This document shows, piece by piece, positions 1 through 6,261 of a DNA stretch of 6,376 nt (positions within the stretch are counted from its first letter, which is position 1; every line of letters begins with the position of its first letter). This DNA is from Methanobacteriota archaeon. GTDB lineage: Archaea > Halobacteriota > Methanosarcinia > Methanosarcinales > Methanosarcinaceae. The translations under genes were made by a program, and so were the position numbers. Location: assembly GCA_030837265.1 (NCBI GenBank), contig JAUPKV010000647.1, positions 1-6,376 on the forward strand. Reading direction: 5' to 3'. Below the pieces are notes generated by a model, which searched no databases, had not been told where the DNA came from, and was given only the letters and a program-made list of their open reading frames with translations.

Positions 1-1058
1 AAAAAAGCGGTATCGCTGTTCATAGCTTCCGGGAAAGGTGAAAAGAGGTTTGAAGTCTTCAATAAGGATTCTACGCTCTGGTTGACATTACCAACAAAAA
101 CAATGGACGCATTTGCATTCTTTTGTTCTTTTCCCCTTGCAAAAGAGCCTGAGGCCATGTAGTCTTTGAGTATCTGGATTCCATCTTTGTCCTTGAAACG
201 AATTCCTGCAACTTCATCAAATGCCACTACATCCCAATACCCCACAAGCCCTACCTGTCGGGTGGACATGTTGTAGAAGAGGTTTGCAACAGTGGTTTGC
301 CCTCCGGAAATCAGGATGGTGTTTGGGGAAATTTCCTTGTAAACATGAGATTTTCCTGTACTTTTCGGGCCAAGTTCGCAAAGGTTATAGTTATTTTCTA
401 CAAGAGGAACGAGCCTTTCGAGCATGTGCCATTTGATGGGAGTTTCAAGCTGGGTGGGCTCCATCCCGATGCTTCTCATCAAGACATCGATCCATTCATC
501 TTTAGTAAAGTTTTTCCTTTCTGCCAGGACCTCCTGGATGTTCATATTCGGGATTTGGATGGGTTTTAAGCTGGAGATAATAAATGGTGAAGAAGCTGAT
601 TCTGTGGAGTACTCCATCTTGATCATGCACCAGATCCCGCCGCCGAGAAGCTTATCGTATTTTATGACATAATCAGAGTCTATCTCAATGTTATTGAGCC
701 CGAGATTTGAAAAGGAGGCTACATAGATGTCCCTCTTTTCGTTGAGAATGACTGTGATCTTATCAATAATGGTATAGTAGCCAGTCTCCCTGATCCTGGA
801 TTTGATCTTTTCAGCTTCATCAGGCCTCACGTAGTTCTGGGACAGGATATTTTTGACCTTCTGGACGCCTTCATTGATAACATCCTCGTCATCGTCTGCA
901 CAATAGGAGCCAAGCAGGTATTCCAGCACGTAAACAGGGACGTTGTGCCCGACCTTTAGTAGTTTTGTAAGGTCTTTTCTCACAACCCTGCCGGAAAAGT
1001 ATTGGTTTAACTTTCTATCGGTTTCGAGACTTGCTGTCTCAAGTGCTTCTTCAGTCAT
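1..1058 (-). CDS. brxL: BREX system Lon-like ATPase/protease BrxL, N-terminal 352 codons (cut by window edge)
   Basis: BrxL is an AAA+ protein with a Lon-like C-terminal part that acts in BREX phage defence; bacterial homologues form ring-shaped DNA-binding assemblies. I translated this partial gene by hand. It opens with MTEEALETASLETDRKLNQY, then YFSGRVVRKDLTKL and VPVYVLEYLLGSYC, the usual BrxL N-terminal pattern. A Walker A motif, GPKSTGKS, lies at residues 230-237. The Walker B motif, VVAFDEVAG, has its acidic pair at D281-E282. A sensor-like VFVGNVNQS follows with Asn near 324, and the reading reaches LFSPFPEAMNSDTAFF at the edge. The family is roughly 680 aa, so about half, including the protease domain, lies outside. 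The ATG at 1056-1058 is supported by GGAG 10 nt upstream. It follows pglZ on the same strand after 116 bp. No stop or frameshift is seen. Confidence 0.95.
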   Translation of the reverse strand, partial: MTEEALETASLETDRKLNQYFSGRVVRKDLTKLLKVGHNVPVYVLEYLLGSYCADDDEDVINEGVQKVKNILSQNYVRPDEAEKIKSRIRETGYYTIIDKITVILNEKRDIYVASFSNLGLNNIEIDSDYVIKYDKLLGGGIWCMIKMEYSTESASSPFIISSLKPIQIPNMNIQEVLAERKNFTKDEWIDVLMRSIGMEPTQLETPIKWHMLERLVPLVENNYNLCELGPKSTGKSHVYKEISPNTILISGGQTTVANLFYNMSTRQVGLVGYWDVVAFDEVAGIRFKDKDGIQILKDYMASGSFARGKEQKNANASIVFVGNVNQSVESLLKTSNLFSPFPEAMNSDTAF

Positions 1059-1174
1059 TTTTATCCTGCTCCTGCCACAATATCTCTATTTTCTATCAAT
1101 AATTACAATTGCCCTATACACTTTTTGGTATCCAGAAGTTTGTTGCCTGATCATTTTTTCAATTAGATTTCCAA
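1059..1174 (-). other. pglZ-brxL intergenic spacer
   Basis: This 116-bp AT-rich gap is long for two genes expected to share a transcript. It carries the brxL ribosome site (GGAG near 1069-1072). It also has a direct repeat CAATTAGA at 1160-1167 and 1172-1179, the second copy running into the 3' end of pglZ. I see no clear box A and no strong hairpin. A separate weak promoter for brxL cannot be excluded. Confidence 0.5.
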
Positions 1175-3874
1175 TTAGAAGTCGTCAAAGTCACCGATCA
1201 AAAGGTCAAGTTCGAATGGAATACGGGCAATATCTTTGATTTCAGCTGGATCATCATCGATTAGTCTGAGGTAATATTTTTTGTTTTCGAGATTATTCCC
1301 GAGGGTCAGCGTCACATTATACTGCCTTTCTTCAGGCTCTTCGGATTCGTTATTGGCGATAACGGTTTTTTCGTCACTGACCATTTTTTCCTGTCCACCT
1401 TCAATATCCCATAGAGAAACTCTAAAGGTACGGGATTTCATTTTGTCGGTTACTTTCTCGGTCTGGAAAATCTTTACTTTAAACTTGCTGCTTGTGATCT
1501 TTTTCCTGTCATTTATTACCGAGACATCGACCTTGCCGTGTTTGATGCCTTTCTTTTCAAGGGCCTTTTCATTCCTCCGATGCGTATATGTCAGAACTGG
1601 AATGACAATCTCCTGAGGAGAGGCTCCACCGTGTACGAAATTGAGCCCACCTCCTTGAAGTTTAAACCTTAGATCAACTTTTGGTATATAGGCAAAAAGG
1701 GGAGAGTGTTGCTGCCCGAGCATATGGCGCACATCAAAGGTGTGTAGATTATCCAGTGAATTGTCCGGTGCAAGCTCCTGTTCACTCAGGATAAATCTCT
1801 TTGTGGTGTCAATTATGCGAGTTTTGTCAAAGAATGAAGTCTCTACCTTATCCACATTTTCCATATCATCTCTTCTGTACAGAAAACCGTGGTCTGCTGT
1901 GACAATTACATTTGTGGTGTTTAGAGTATCACTCAGATGCTTGATTAGCTTCTTTATTTCAAATATTGTTTCTTCGACAGCATTGAACACGCCATTTTCC
2001 GATGACTGCTTATCCCCGGTTGAATCTATCTTATTGTGATATATGTAAAGGACTCTTTTTCCCTTGATCAGTTCTCTTGCCTCTTCTCGGCTAAATTTAA
2101 TGAAGTCTTCATAGTTTAGTGCAAGTGCGTCTTCACATTTACTCTGCAGGATTTTGTTCCTCTTTTCAAGCCCTTCGGAACTCGTGCCGTCCACAAATAT
2201 TTCTTTTCCTCTGTATTCCAGTGAGTTGTGAGGGAGTAAACTTGCCATTCCGAGTTTAGTGTATGAGGGTAAGATTCCTGTCATGTAGCTGAGATCAGCA
2301 AGCCCTAATGTATCTTTGTTTAGGGTTTCGAAGAGCTCGACAGCTGCTTCATAGCGCAGCGCATCGGAAATAACAACTGCAACTCTACTCCTGTCATCTT
2401 TTTGCAGAATCCTGTTTACGTACCGTTTGTAGAAGTCCTTCTGGCTGTCTGCAAGCTCAATTTTCCACTTCCCATTAAGCTCGGAATCAATAAGGTTGCT
2501 CCATTTCAATAACAGTTTTCCGAGAAGCTTGTTAGTGTAAAGGTTTTCGACCTGAGGCCTTAGGCTTTTCTTAAGGATGTCCTTTTCTTGTTCTTTATCA
2601 TAGTAATAGTAGAATTTCCGGTACAGGTAATCGATCTGATAGTAGTTCTCAGCATACGCTTTGAGCAACTCATACAAACTTCGCGTATTCTTAAGTGCGT
2701 CAGCTGCTTTTGGATTCTCATAATATTCCCTGGAAAACCGGAAGAGCTTAACCGCATATTCAAGTGCATTGTAAATGTTCTCATATTCGGAAAACCAGTG
2801 TTTTGTCCGGCGGGTGTCGATCCACGAAAGGTAATTTTTAAAGTCTTCTTCCGTCGAATCTACAGAACTGTTAAGGGATTTGAGTATGTGAAGTATTATA
2901 ACCCTGTCAAAGATCTCCACGGCTTCGGATTCAAGGTATGTCTGCACATCACATTTATCAAGCTCTGCCTGCAGGCTCTTTTCTAAATCCTGTCCCTTTT
3001 CTGCAAATATATCCCTTGTGTATTTCTCAAAAATCTCGGAATCGCGTGAGCTGTCCATCCAGTGCTTAAGGAAGACCTGGCACTCGTTTTCTTTCCGGTT
3101 AACATATTTGTCATAACCTTGCAGGGAAATTTCTGAGTATTTGTTTATGTGTGTGATAAGGAAACTCAAGAAAAGCTTTTTAAGGGTAGGGTTTTTTGCT
3201 GAAAACCCAAAATTTTCTTCTGCAAGTTCCCAGAAGCTAGCCTCTAACCCAAATTTTAATATATTCTCCCATACCGAGTTTTCAGTTTCATCCAGGGATC
3301 TCAACATGGTGTCCCGTACAATCAGTTTGAAATCAAGGGCCTGTGTTTTTGAAAAAACAGCCAGCATTCCCAGAATAAACTCCTTTTCCCGCCAGTCCTT
3401 CTGGTAGAGCTTCTTTAAAGGCAGAACCCTCTCTTTCTGGTTGGCAAAGAACTTCTCGTACTTCGTGAAAAAATCATCAAGCTCATGCCCATCGATTTCA
3501 AACTCACTCTTGATATCTGAAATCCGACTGTTTTCAAATCTGGAAGAATAGAGCTGGATATCAAAAAGCCAGTTCTGTTCATGTGCTCTTTCGCTTTCCG
3601 GGCAGTAAATAAGGTAATTTGACTCTGAGTCTTCGGTTTCAAGGAGTTTTTTGGTTTCAAAATAGTTATTTTCAAGGATATGGAATTTGATGTCGTTCGC
3701 TTCCAGGACCTTTATTATTTCTTCAAGTTCTTCTCCCGGAGCCTGTTTTTCCAGGTCCCAGGCAGTTTTGTCCCTGTCATACCAGAAAACAATTTTTCTT
3801 TTCTCGTAATCCTTCAGTTCTGAGGGTGAGAATTTTTTAAGTATACTGCTGCTGGTTTTTTCTACATTTACCAT
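1175..3874 (-). CDS. pglZ: BREX-1 type PglZ, alkaline phosphatase superfamily protein
   Basis: PglZ is a core BREX protein needed with the PglX methyltransferase for phage defence and host-DNA modification. It has an alkaline-phosphatase-like metal-binding fold; its biochemical activity in this organism cannot be read from sequence. The N-terminal part (about 1-130) includes KIVFWYDRD, typical of the type found in BREX-1 loci. A long, charged helical region runs from about 130 to 490. The phosphatase-like core follows: VAVVISDALRYEAAVEL with the likely metal ligand D503, KRVLYIYHNKIDSTGD near 600, VTADHGFLYRRDD with D661-H662, and FVHGGASPQEIVIPVL with H748. The last 120 residues are beta-rich and end in an acidic GDFDDF. 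The length of 899 aa and all motifs argue for an intact gene. The ATG at 3872-3874 has a weak AGGA about 11 nt upstream. brxL follows downstream. The usual upstream partners (brxA, brxB, brxC, pglX) are not in the window. Confidence 0.95.
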   Translation of the reverse strand: MVNVEKTSSSILKKFSPSELKDYEKRKIVFWYDRDKTAWDLEKQAPGEELEEIIKVLEANDIKFHILENNYFETKKLLETEDSESNYLIYCPESERAHEQNWLFDIQLYSSRFENSRISDIKSEFEIDGHELDDFFTKYEKFFANQKERVLPLKKLYQKDWREKEFILGMLAVFSKTQALDFKLIVRDTMLRSLDETENSVWENILKFGLEASFWELAEENFGFSAKNPTLKKLFLSFLITHINKYSEISLQGYDKYVNRKENECQVFLKHWMDSSRDSEIFEKYTRDIFAEKGQDLEKSLQAELDKCDVQTYLESEAVEIFDRVIILHILKSLNSSVDSTEEDFKNYLSWIDTRRTKHWFSEYENIYNALEYAVKLFRFSREYYENPKAADALKNTRSLYELLKAYAENYYQIDYLYRKFYYYYDKEQEKDILKKSLRPQVENLYTNKLLGKLLLKWSNLIDSELNGKWKIELADSQKDFYKRYVNRILQKDDRSRVAVVISDALRYEAAVELFETLNKDTLGLADLSYMTGILPSYTKLGMASLLPHNSLEYRGKEIFVDGTSSEGLEKRNKILQSKCEDALALNYEDFIKFSREEARELIKGKRVLYIYHNKIDSTGDKQSSENGVFNAVEETIFEIKKLIKHLSDTLNTTNVIVTADHGFLYRRDDMENVDKVETSFFDKTRIIDTTKRFILSEQELAPDNSLDNLHTFDVRHMLGQQHSPLFAYIPKVDLRFKLQGGGLNFVHGGASPQEIVIPVLTYTHRRNEKALEKKGIKHGKVDVSVINDRKKITSSKFKVKIFQTEKVTDKMKSRTFRVSLWDIEGGQEKMVSDEKTVIANNESEEPEERQYNVTLTLGNNLENKKYYLRLIDDDPAEIKDIARIPFELDLLIGDFDDF

Positions 3875-3916
3875 TAGAATCCATATCCTGTATTCCCTTC
3901 ACAAGGTTGTTAATAA

Positions 3917-3926
3917 GTATTAAAAG
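3917..3926 (-). promoter_or_regulatory. Candidate proximal box A for pglZ
   Basis: On the minus strand this reads CTTTTAATAC, an imperfect archaeal box A. A start about 25 nt downstream would fall near 3893-3897, giving a leader of about 20 nt before the pglZ ATG. The match is moderate and such AT-rich strings are common here, so this is only a candidate. Confidence 0.3.
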
Positions 3927-4132
3927 TTTAGATACTTTGTGATTGTGTGATTTCTATCTTACTACAAAATGAACAGATAAGGCAAGGCTTTCTCTTTTAA
4001 TGAAGGAAGACATAGTCCAATCTTAGCTTAATGCATACAAAACAACTTATTAAAATAGAGCACTTAAACATTAAACTTAGCCTACAAAAATTAAGATACA
4101 AGAAGAGCATGACATAAAATAGAAGTTCAAAT

Positions 4133-4152
4133 AATAGTACTATTTATATAAA
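4133..4152 (-). promoter_or_regulatory. Candidate distal box A with adjoining 12-bp palindrome
   Basis: The minus strand reads TTTATATAAA (4152-4143), a near-ideal archaeal box A, immediately overlapped by the perfect palindrome AATAGTACTATT (4133-4144). Initiation about 25 nt downstream would be near 4120, leaving a leader of about 245 nt to pglZ. A palindrome between box A and the start site is a typical place for a repressor site. Box A is itself nearly symmetric, so a plus-strand orientation is possible, but no plus-strand gene follows. Confidence 0.4.
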
Positions 4153-4202
4153 TTCTCATTCTACACTCTCATCTTTTATGTAACGCTAAGTCTTTTATCA
4201 TT

Positions 4203-4212
4203 TTAAAAAACA
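4203..4212 (-). terminator. Candidate oligo-T terminator after the 76-aa gene
   Basis: Six T residues on the minus strand (4205-4210) lie 6 bp after the TGA stop of the 76-aa gene. Archaeal termination often needs only such a T-run. No supporting hairpin is visible. The same T-run follows the second copy of the gene at 6256-6261, where it overlaps a promoter. Confidence 0.3.
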
Positions 4213-4216
4213 TTAC

Positions 4217-4447
4217 TCAATTTACTTTCTCAAATCTTATGCCGTGATCTCCAGGGTACGGCTTCTTGTGATCGTTGTCGCCTCTCCAGATCTCGTCAGG
4301 GATTCGATCAGGGAAAGCATCGCATTCATGAATCCCATGGCCTTTTAAATGGAAGTGTCTACAAAACAAGCACACTGGGCTGTAAATTATTTCATCTAAT
4401 CCTCTGTCATCTATTCCAATAAATTCTTTTTTAGCCAATCTCACCAC
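4217..4447 (-). CDS. Small Cys/His-rich protein of unknown function, copy 1
   Basis: This is a 76-aa protein I cannot assign to a function. It carries a C26-x2-C29 pair, several histidines (H31, H33, H37, H40) and C42, a set that could bind one zinc ion. After that come DAFPDRIPDEIWRG and the ending KPYPGDHGIRFEKVN. That tail style (FP..IP.EI..G, then H..P..GD.GI.FE) occurs in small orphan proteins of bacteria and archaea. Two adjacent GTG codons compete as start (4445-4447 and 4442-4444). GAGAG at 4454-4458 lies 6 and 9 nt upstream of them respectively, so the second is slightly better spaced. The gene starts 16 bp after the pseudogene remnant ends. A paralogue runs off the right edge, and conservation of its protein sequence argues that the reading is real. 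Confidence 0.75.
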   Translation of the reverse strand: MVRLAKKEFIGIDDRGLDEIIYSPVCLFCRHFHLKGHGIHECDAFPDRIPDEIWRGDNDHKKPYPGDHGIRFEKVN

Positions 4448-4690
4448 TCCATTCTCTCATAGATTAGTCCAGGTTCCTTTGGAACGCGTTCCCATAACAT
4501 AGATTGTAAAGCATGTTCCTTTCAGGAATCGTCATTTCAATTAGTTCTGCATTGAGTGAAGGGTGAATAAGGTTCTTCTTAGTTATCCCTTTAGGTAGAT
4601 CGGTGTTGAACATTCAAAATGCTGCGAAGGTCAGCGGGGGGTTTTCTCCATCTTTGAGTGAACAGTAACAATCTTTGAACCTTGTCATGT

Positions 4691-4774
4691 GACTGGGTCG
4701 ATGACTGGATCGATGGCTTGGTCGGTTACTTGGTCGGTTACTTGTTCGGTTACTTGTTCGGTTACTTGTTCTGC
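4691..4774 (-). repeat. 12-bp tandem array, seven units (TEQV linker repeats)
   Basis: Seven contiguous 12-bp units with plus-strand consensus TACTTGTTCGGT. The first two in plus order (GACTGGGTCGAT, GACTGGATCGAT) are the most diverged and the units at 4739-4762 are identical. On the minus strand one frame encodes TEQV, drifting to TDQV, TDQA, IDPV. This is a known style of linker repeat in AlbA_2/RecG-like regulators. The period is a multiple of three, consistent with expansion under coding constraint before the gene decayed. Confidence 0.9.
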
Positions 4775-4810
4775 TAAGTGGTGTTGAATTGATAATCAAT
4801 TTAAGCTGAG

Positions 4811-4906
4811 ACTCTAGCCGTGACTCTAGCCGTAACTCAGGCCGTAACTCAGGCCGTAACTCAGGCCGTAACTCAGGCCGTAACTCAGGCTGCAACTCAG
4901 GCTGCA
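4811..4906 (-). repeat. 12-bp tandem array, eight units (PELR linker repeats)
   Basis: Eight contiguous 12-bp units with plus-strand consensus ACTCAGGCCGTA. Two variants, ACTCTAGCCGTR, lie at the left end (4811-4834), four are identical (4835-4882), and two read ACTCAGGCTGCA (4883-4906). On the minus strand the frame gives QPEL, RPEL and LESR units, another linker style of the same regulator family. The two arrays lie 36 bp apart and are unrelated in sequence. Confidence 0.9.
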
Positions 4907-5156
4907 ATCGATTTTTCTGATTATCCGGATTTTAGGAGTTTCTGAAACTTCATTTCACCAGGTTCCTTATTTTTCTGTTTTTTTTAGTGCGGCTTATGCG
5001 GTTTATAAAATATTTATATCTAATTTTCGATTTCCTGATTGCGGCGTTATTTATTTGTGGCGTCTTTGCAGAGTTGTAATTTCATTTTATTTCGGGTTCA
5101 ATTGGCTTGATTATGACTTTTAACAGATTTGATTGCGAAGTCTTTTGCGTGATTAT

Positions 5157-5237
5157 GGCGTCTTTGTGGCGTCTTTGTCGTCTTTATGTCTCCTTTATGT
5201 CTCCTTTATGTCTCCTTTATGTCTCCTTTATGTCCCC
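5157..5237. repeat. 11-bp tandem repeats (two related sets)
   Basis: Two units of GGCGTCTTTGT (5157-5178) run into five units of TTTATGTCTCC (5183-5237); four of these are exact and the last has one change. GTGGCGTCTTTG also occurs alone near 5057-5068, so the unit appears to have spread locally. The 11-bp period is not a multiple of three, and stops appear in all minus-strand frames, so this array is not maintained as coding sequence. Confidence 0.9.
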
Positions 5238-5297
5238 ATTATCCCGTTTGGATTGTTTTCTCCTTTTCACAAACTTATCAATCTTCTAATTTTGAGG

Positions 5298-5345
5298 ATT
5301 AATGCGGAATTATTGCGGTTTTTGCGGTATTAATGCGGAATTATT
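5298..5345. repeat. 17-bp direct repeat with 31-bp spacing
   Basis: ATTAATGCGGAATTATT occurs at 5298-5314 and again, identically, at 5329-5345. The intervening 14 bp hold two more TTGCGGT-like pieces. A related TGCGG motif recurs near 4988-5000. This could be an iteron-like or slippage-derived repeat; no associated gene is visible. Confidence 0.8.
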
Positions 5346-5483
5346 TTGGCTTTTTGGTGTCTAAAGCATCGGATCTGGAATGCCTGTAAATTCATCACAA
5401 GGCTTGTGAAAAATCTGCGGATTTCAAGTGTAATTCCTTGCGTAAATGACTATAAAGGAAAGTTGAATGTAATAGAAAAGTGG

Positions 5484-6038
5484 TTACACAAATGGATCCA
5501 GAGATTCTGTTGGCTCAAGCTCTTCAATAATTGGCTGCATGTTCAAATAAAGCATTGGATACTCCTTCTTGCTCGACCCTTTAACAAGTTTGAAACCGTG
5601 CTTTATGTAAAAACCCACTGATTGTGGTTTTGAGTCAACTGTGATGTATCTGCATCCGGCGATATTCGATACTTTTTGAGTCAAATATATTGCAATGTGC
5701 AGCATGTATGACCCCACTCCCCTGCCTGCAAAACTTTCGTGTGTGGCTAATCTTGCAAGTTTCAAGGCAGGGTATTTTGAATATGGGAACTCGTCTACAC
5801 AATCTGACTTATCGATTGATTTTACTTGTATGGTATCAGTAGTTAAAGTGAAATATCCTACCAATTGTTCCTGATAATAACAGACATAGGTCTTGTTGAT
5901 TAGCTGTTCTTGATTTATCAAAGCATCGTTTATTAAAAAATCGTTCAGATCGGGGTTTTCACAGCAAAAAGAGGTAACATCGTTTCTCTTGGAAAGTGAA
6001 TAAGTAATAAATTCTTGATCCGGTATTCTTTGCGGCAC
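5484..6038 (-). CDS. GNAT family N-acetyltransferase, probable toxin of a toxin-antitoxin pair
   Basis: This 184-aa protein transfers acetyl from acetyl-CoA to an amine. In the toxin branch (TacT, AtaT and relatives) the target is the amino acid on charged tRNA, which stops translation. The N-terminal segment has the branch-like FCCENPDLNDFLINDAL (24-40). A strand TYVCYYQEQLVGYFTL (50-65) follows. The acetyl-CoA loop is FAGRGVGSYML (103-113), matching Q/R-x-x-G-x-G/A except for Ala at the first place. FYIKHGF (143-149) supplies Y144, equivalent to the catalytic Tyr of TacT. The C-terminus, about 20 acidic residues, is longer than usual. The start is GTG 6036-6038: no ATG lies upstream in frame before a stop, and an AGG is 8 nt away inside the preceding gene. 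It begins 2 bp after the 47-aa gene, suggesting coupled translation. A non-toxin acetyltransferase remains possible. Confidence 0.9.
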   Translation of the reverse strand: MPQRIPDQEFITYSLSKRNDVTSFCCENPDLNDFLINDALINQEQLINKTYVCYYQEQLVGYFTLTTDTIQVKSIDKSDCVDEFPYSKYPALKLARLATHESFAGRGVGSYMLHIAIYLTQKVSNIAGCRYITVDSKPQSVGFYIKHGFKLVKGSSKKEYPMLYLNMQPIIEELEPTESLDPFV

Positions 6039-6040
6039 AC

Positions 6041-6184
6041 TTACAACCTGACTGTACTTGCAAGTTTCCTTGCCCGTTTAAACATTTCTATTTGTTGTTT
6101 GGTTGCAGGCTTCTTCTCGTTTTCCCAGAATTCCCTGGCGTCTTCACCTTCTAATACAAGACCAAGTTCAATTGGCTTAGCCAC
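6041..6184 (-). CDS. 47-aa protein upstream of GNAT, candidate antitoxin
   Basis: A short gene, easily missed. It starts at GTG 6182-6184 with MAKPIELGLVLEGEDAREF and continues WENEKKPATKQQIEMFKRAR, ending in KLASTVRL. The N-terminal half looks like a beta strand with an acidic turn, and the C-terminal half is a basic amphipathic helix. An in-frame stop 54 bp upstream and no other start codon fix the beginning. It does not show the ribbon-helix-helix pattern of DUF1778, the standard partner of TacT/AtaT toxins. The role is inferred from position: first gene of a two-gene unit, small, 2 bp before a GNAT toxin-like gene. The style LGLVLEGEDA recurs, as far as I remember, in other short archaeal and bacterial orphan proteins, but I cannot name a family. 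Confidence 0.75.
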   Translation of the reverse strand: MAKPIELGLVLEGEDAREFWENEKKPATKQQIEMFKRARKLASTVRL

Positions 6185-6192
6185 AAATGGTT

Positions 6193-6197
6193 CCTCC
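6193..6197 (-). promoter_or_regulatory. Ribosome binding site of the 47-aa gene
   Basis: GGAGG on the minus strand, 8 nt before GTG 6182-6184. This strong, well-spaced site decides the start of a gene that has no ATG and is too short to trust on length alone. Confidence 0.8.
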
Positions 6198-6248
6198 GCA
6201 GCTACAAAATAGAATAAAGTTGCTATTTTAATTAGTTATTATCAGCTC

Positions 6249-6261
6249 GTTATATAAAAAA
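6249..6261 (-). promoter_or_regulatory. Box A promoter of the 47-aa gene/GNAT unit
   Basis: The minus strand reads TTTTTTATATAAC, a near-consensus archaeal box A (TTTATATA). Initiation about 25 nt downstream would be near 6229, leaving a 45-nt leader before the GTG start. It lies only 6 bp after the stop of the preceding Cys/His-rich gene, so its T-run may also end that gene's transcript. Confidence 0.6.

Larger units (their letters stand above)
3875..4216. other. AT-rich spacer upstream of pglZ
   Basis: These 342 bp hold no supportable gene on either strand; the longest minus-strand reading frames are about 24 codons with no ribosome site. The stretch carries two box A candidates reading toward pglZ (3917-3926 and 4143-4152). 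It also has a 12-bp palindrome beside the distal one and an oligo-T terminator candidate just after the 76-aa gene. It probably contains the pglZ promoter and leader. Confidence 0.6.
4464..4907 (-). pseudogene. Decayed C-terminal part of an AlbA_2/RecG-like ATP-binding transcriptional regulator
   Basis: Reading the minus strand in three frames recovers, in order, the C-terminal signature of the COG2865-type family (AlbA_2 domain, HATPase_c_4 domain, then winged helix). Frame 0 gives QPELQPELRPELRPEL (4907-4811). Frame 1 gives AEQVTEQVTEQVTDQV (4774-4727), ending at a TGA near 4690. Frame 2 gives DKVQRLLL (from 4686), then frame 0 gives SLKDGEN. A run of six C (4636-4641) marks the switch to frame 2, ADLRSILNVQHRST. 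Frame 0 resumes with LIHPSLNAELIEMTIPERN and ends at TAA 4464-4466. Intact relatives read approximately TEQV..LL.SLKDGE..R.DL..IL...HR.TFR..YLHPAL..GLIEMTIPDKP. So several indels and stops have accumulated, and the final LQKYRLT block is not recognisable. The N-terminal AlbA_2 and ATPase domains are missing upstream, so this is a fragment. Family recognition is from memory and rests mainly on the LIEMTIP and TEQV blocks. Confidence 0.75.
4908..5483. other. 576-bp stretch without a supportable gene
   Basis: This AT-rich stretch has no recognisable protein on either strand. Plus-strand readings through 5107-5333 are Leu/Ser/Pro/Tyr-rich translations of a tandem repeat. On the minus strand the 11-bp period puts stops in every frame. 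A plus-strand frame across 5346-5621 runs antisense into the GNAT gene. I looked for the missing N-terminal half of the AlbA_2 regulator upstream of 4907 and found nothing recognisable. The segment carries two repeat sets (5157-5237 and 5298-5345) and presumably the 3' untranslated region of the GNAT gene. Confidence 0.6.

Noticed and set aside
1086..1154. 22-codon minus-strand reading between pglZ and brxL
   Set aside because: No ribosome site and no recognisable sequence; it is too short to distinguish from chance.
4464..4613. 49-codon minus-strand reading beginning MFNTDLPKG
   Set aside because: It has a methionine start but matches only the C-terminal winged-helix block of the same regulator and directly follows a TGA in the same frame; it is a fragment, not a gene.
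4691..4906. CRISPR array
   Set aside because: The repeats are contiguous 12-bp units with no spacers, and no cas genes are present.
4614..4907. 97-aa minus-strand reading made of PELR then SNRT repeats as a live gene
   Set aside because: It starts at a TTG without a ribosome site, stays open mainly because both arrays have a 12-bp period, and switches away from the TEQV frame of the family. It is better explained as part of the decayed regulator.
5107..5333. Plus-strand Leu/Tyr/Ser-rich small membrane-like proteins
   Set aside because: They are translations of the 11-bp tandem repeat; the hydrophobic character comes from the repeat, and there is no convincing ribosome site.
5346..5621. 91-aa plus-strand reading near the GNAT 3' end
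   Set aside because: Half of it lies antisense to the GNAT gene, and the rest shows no motif or ribosome site.
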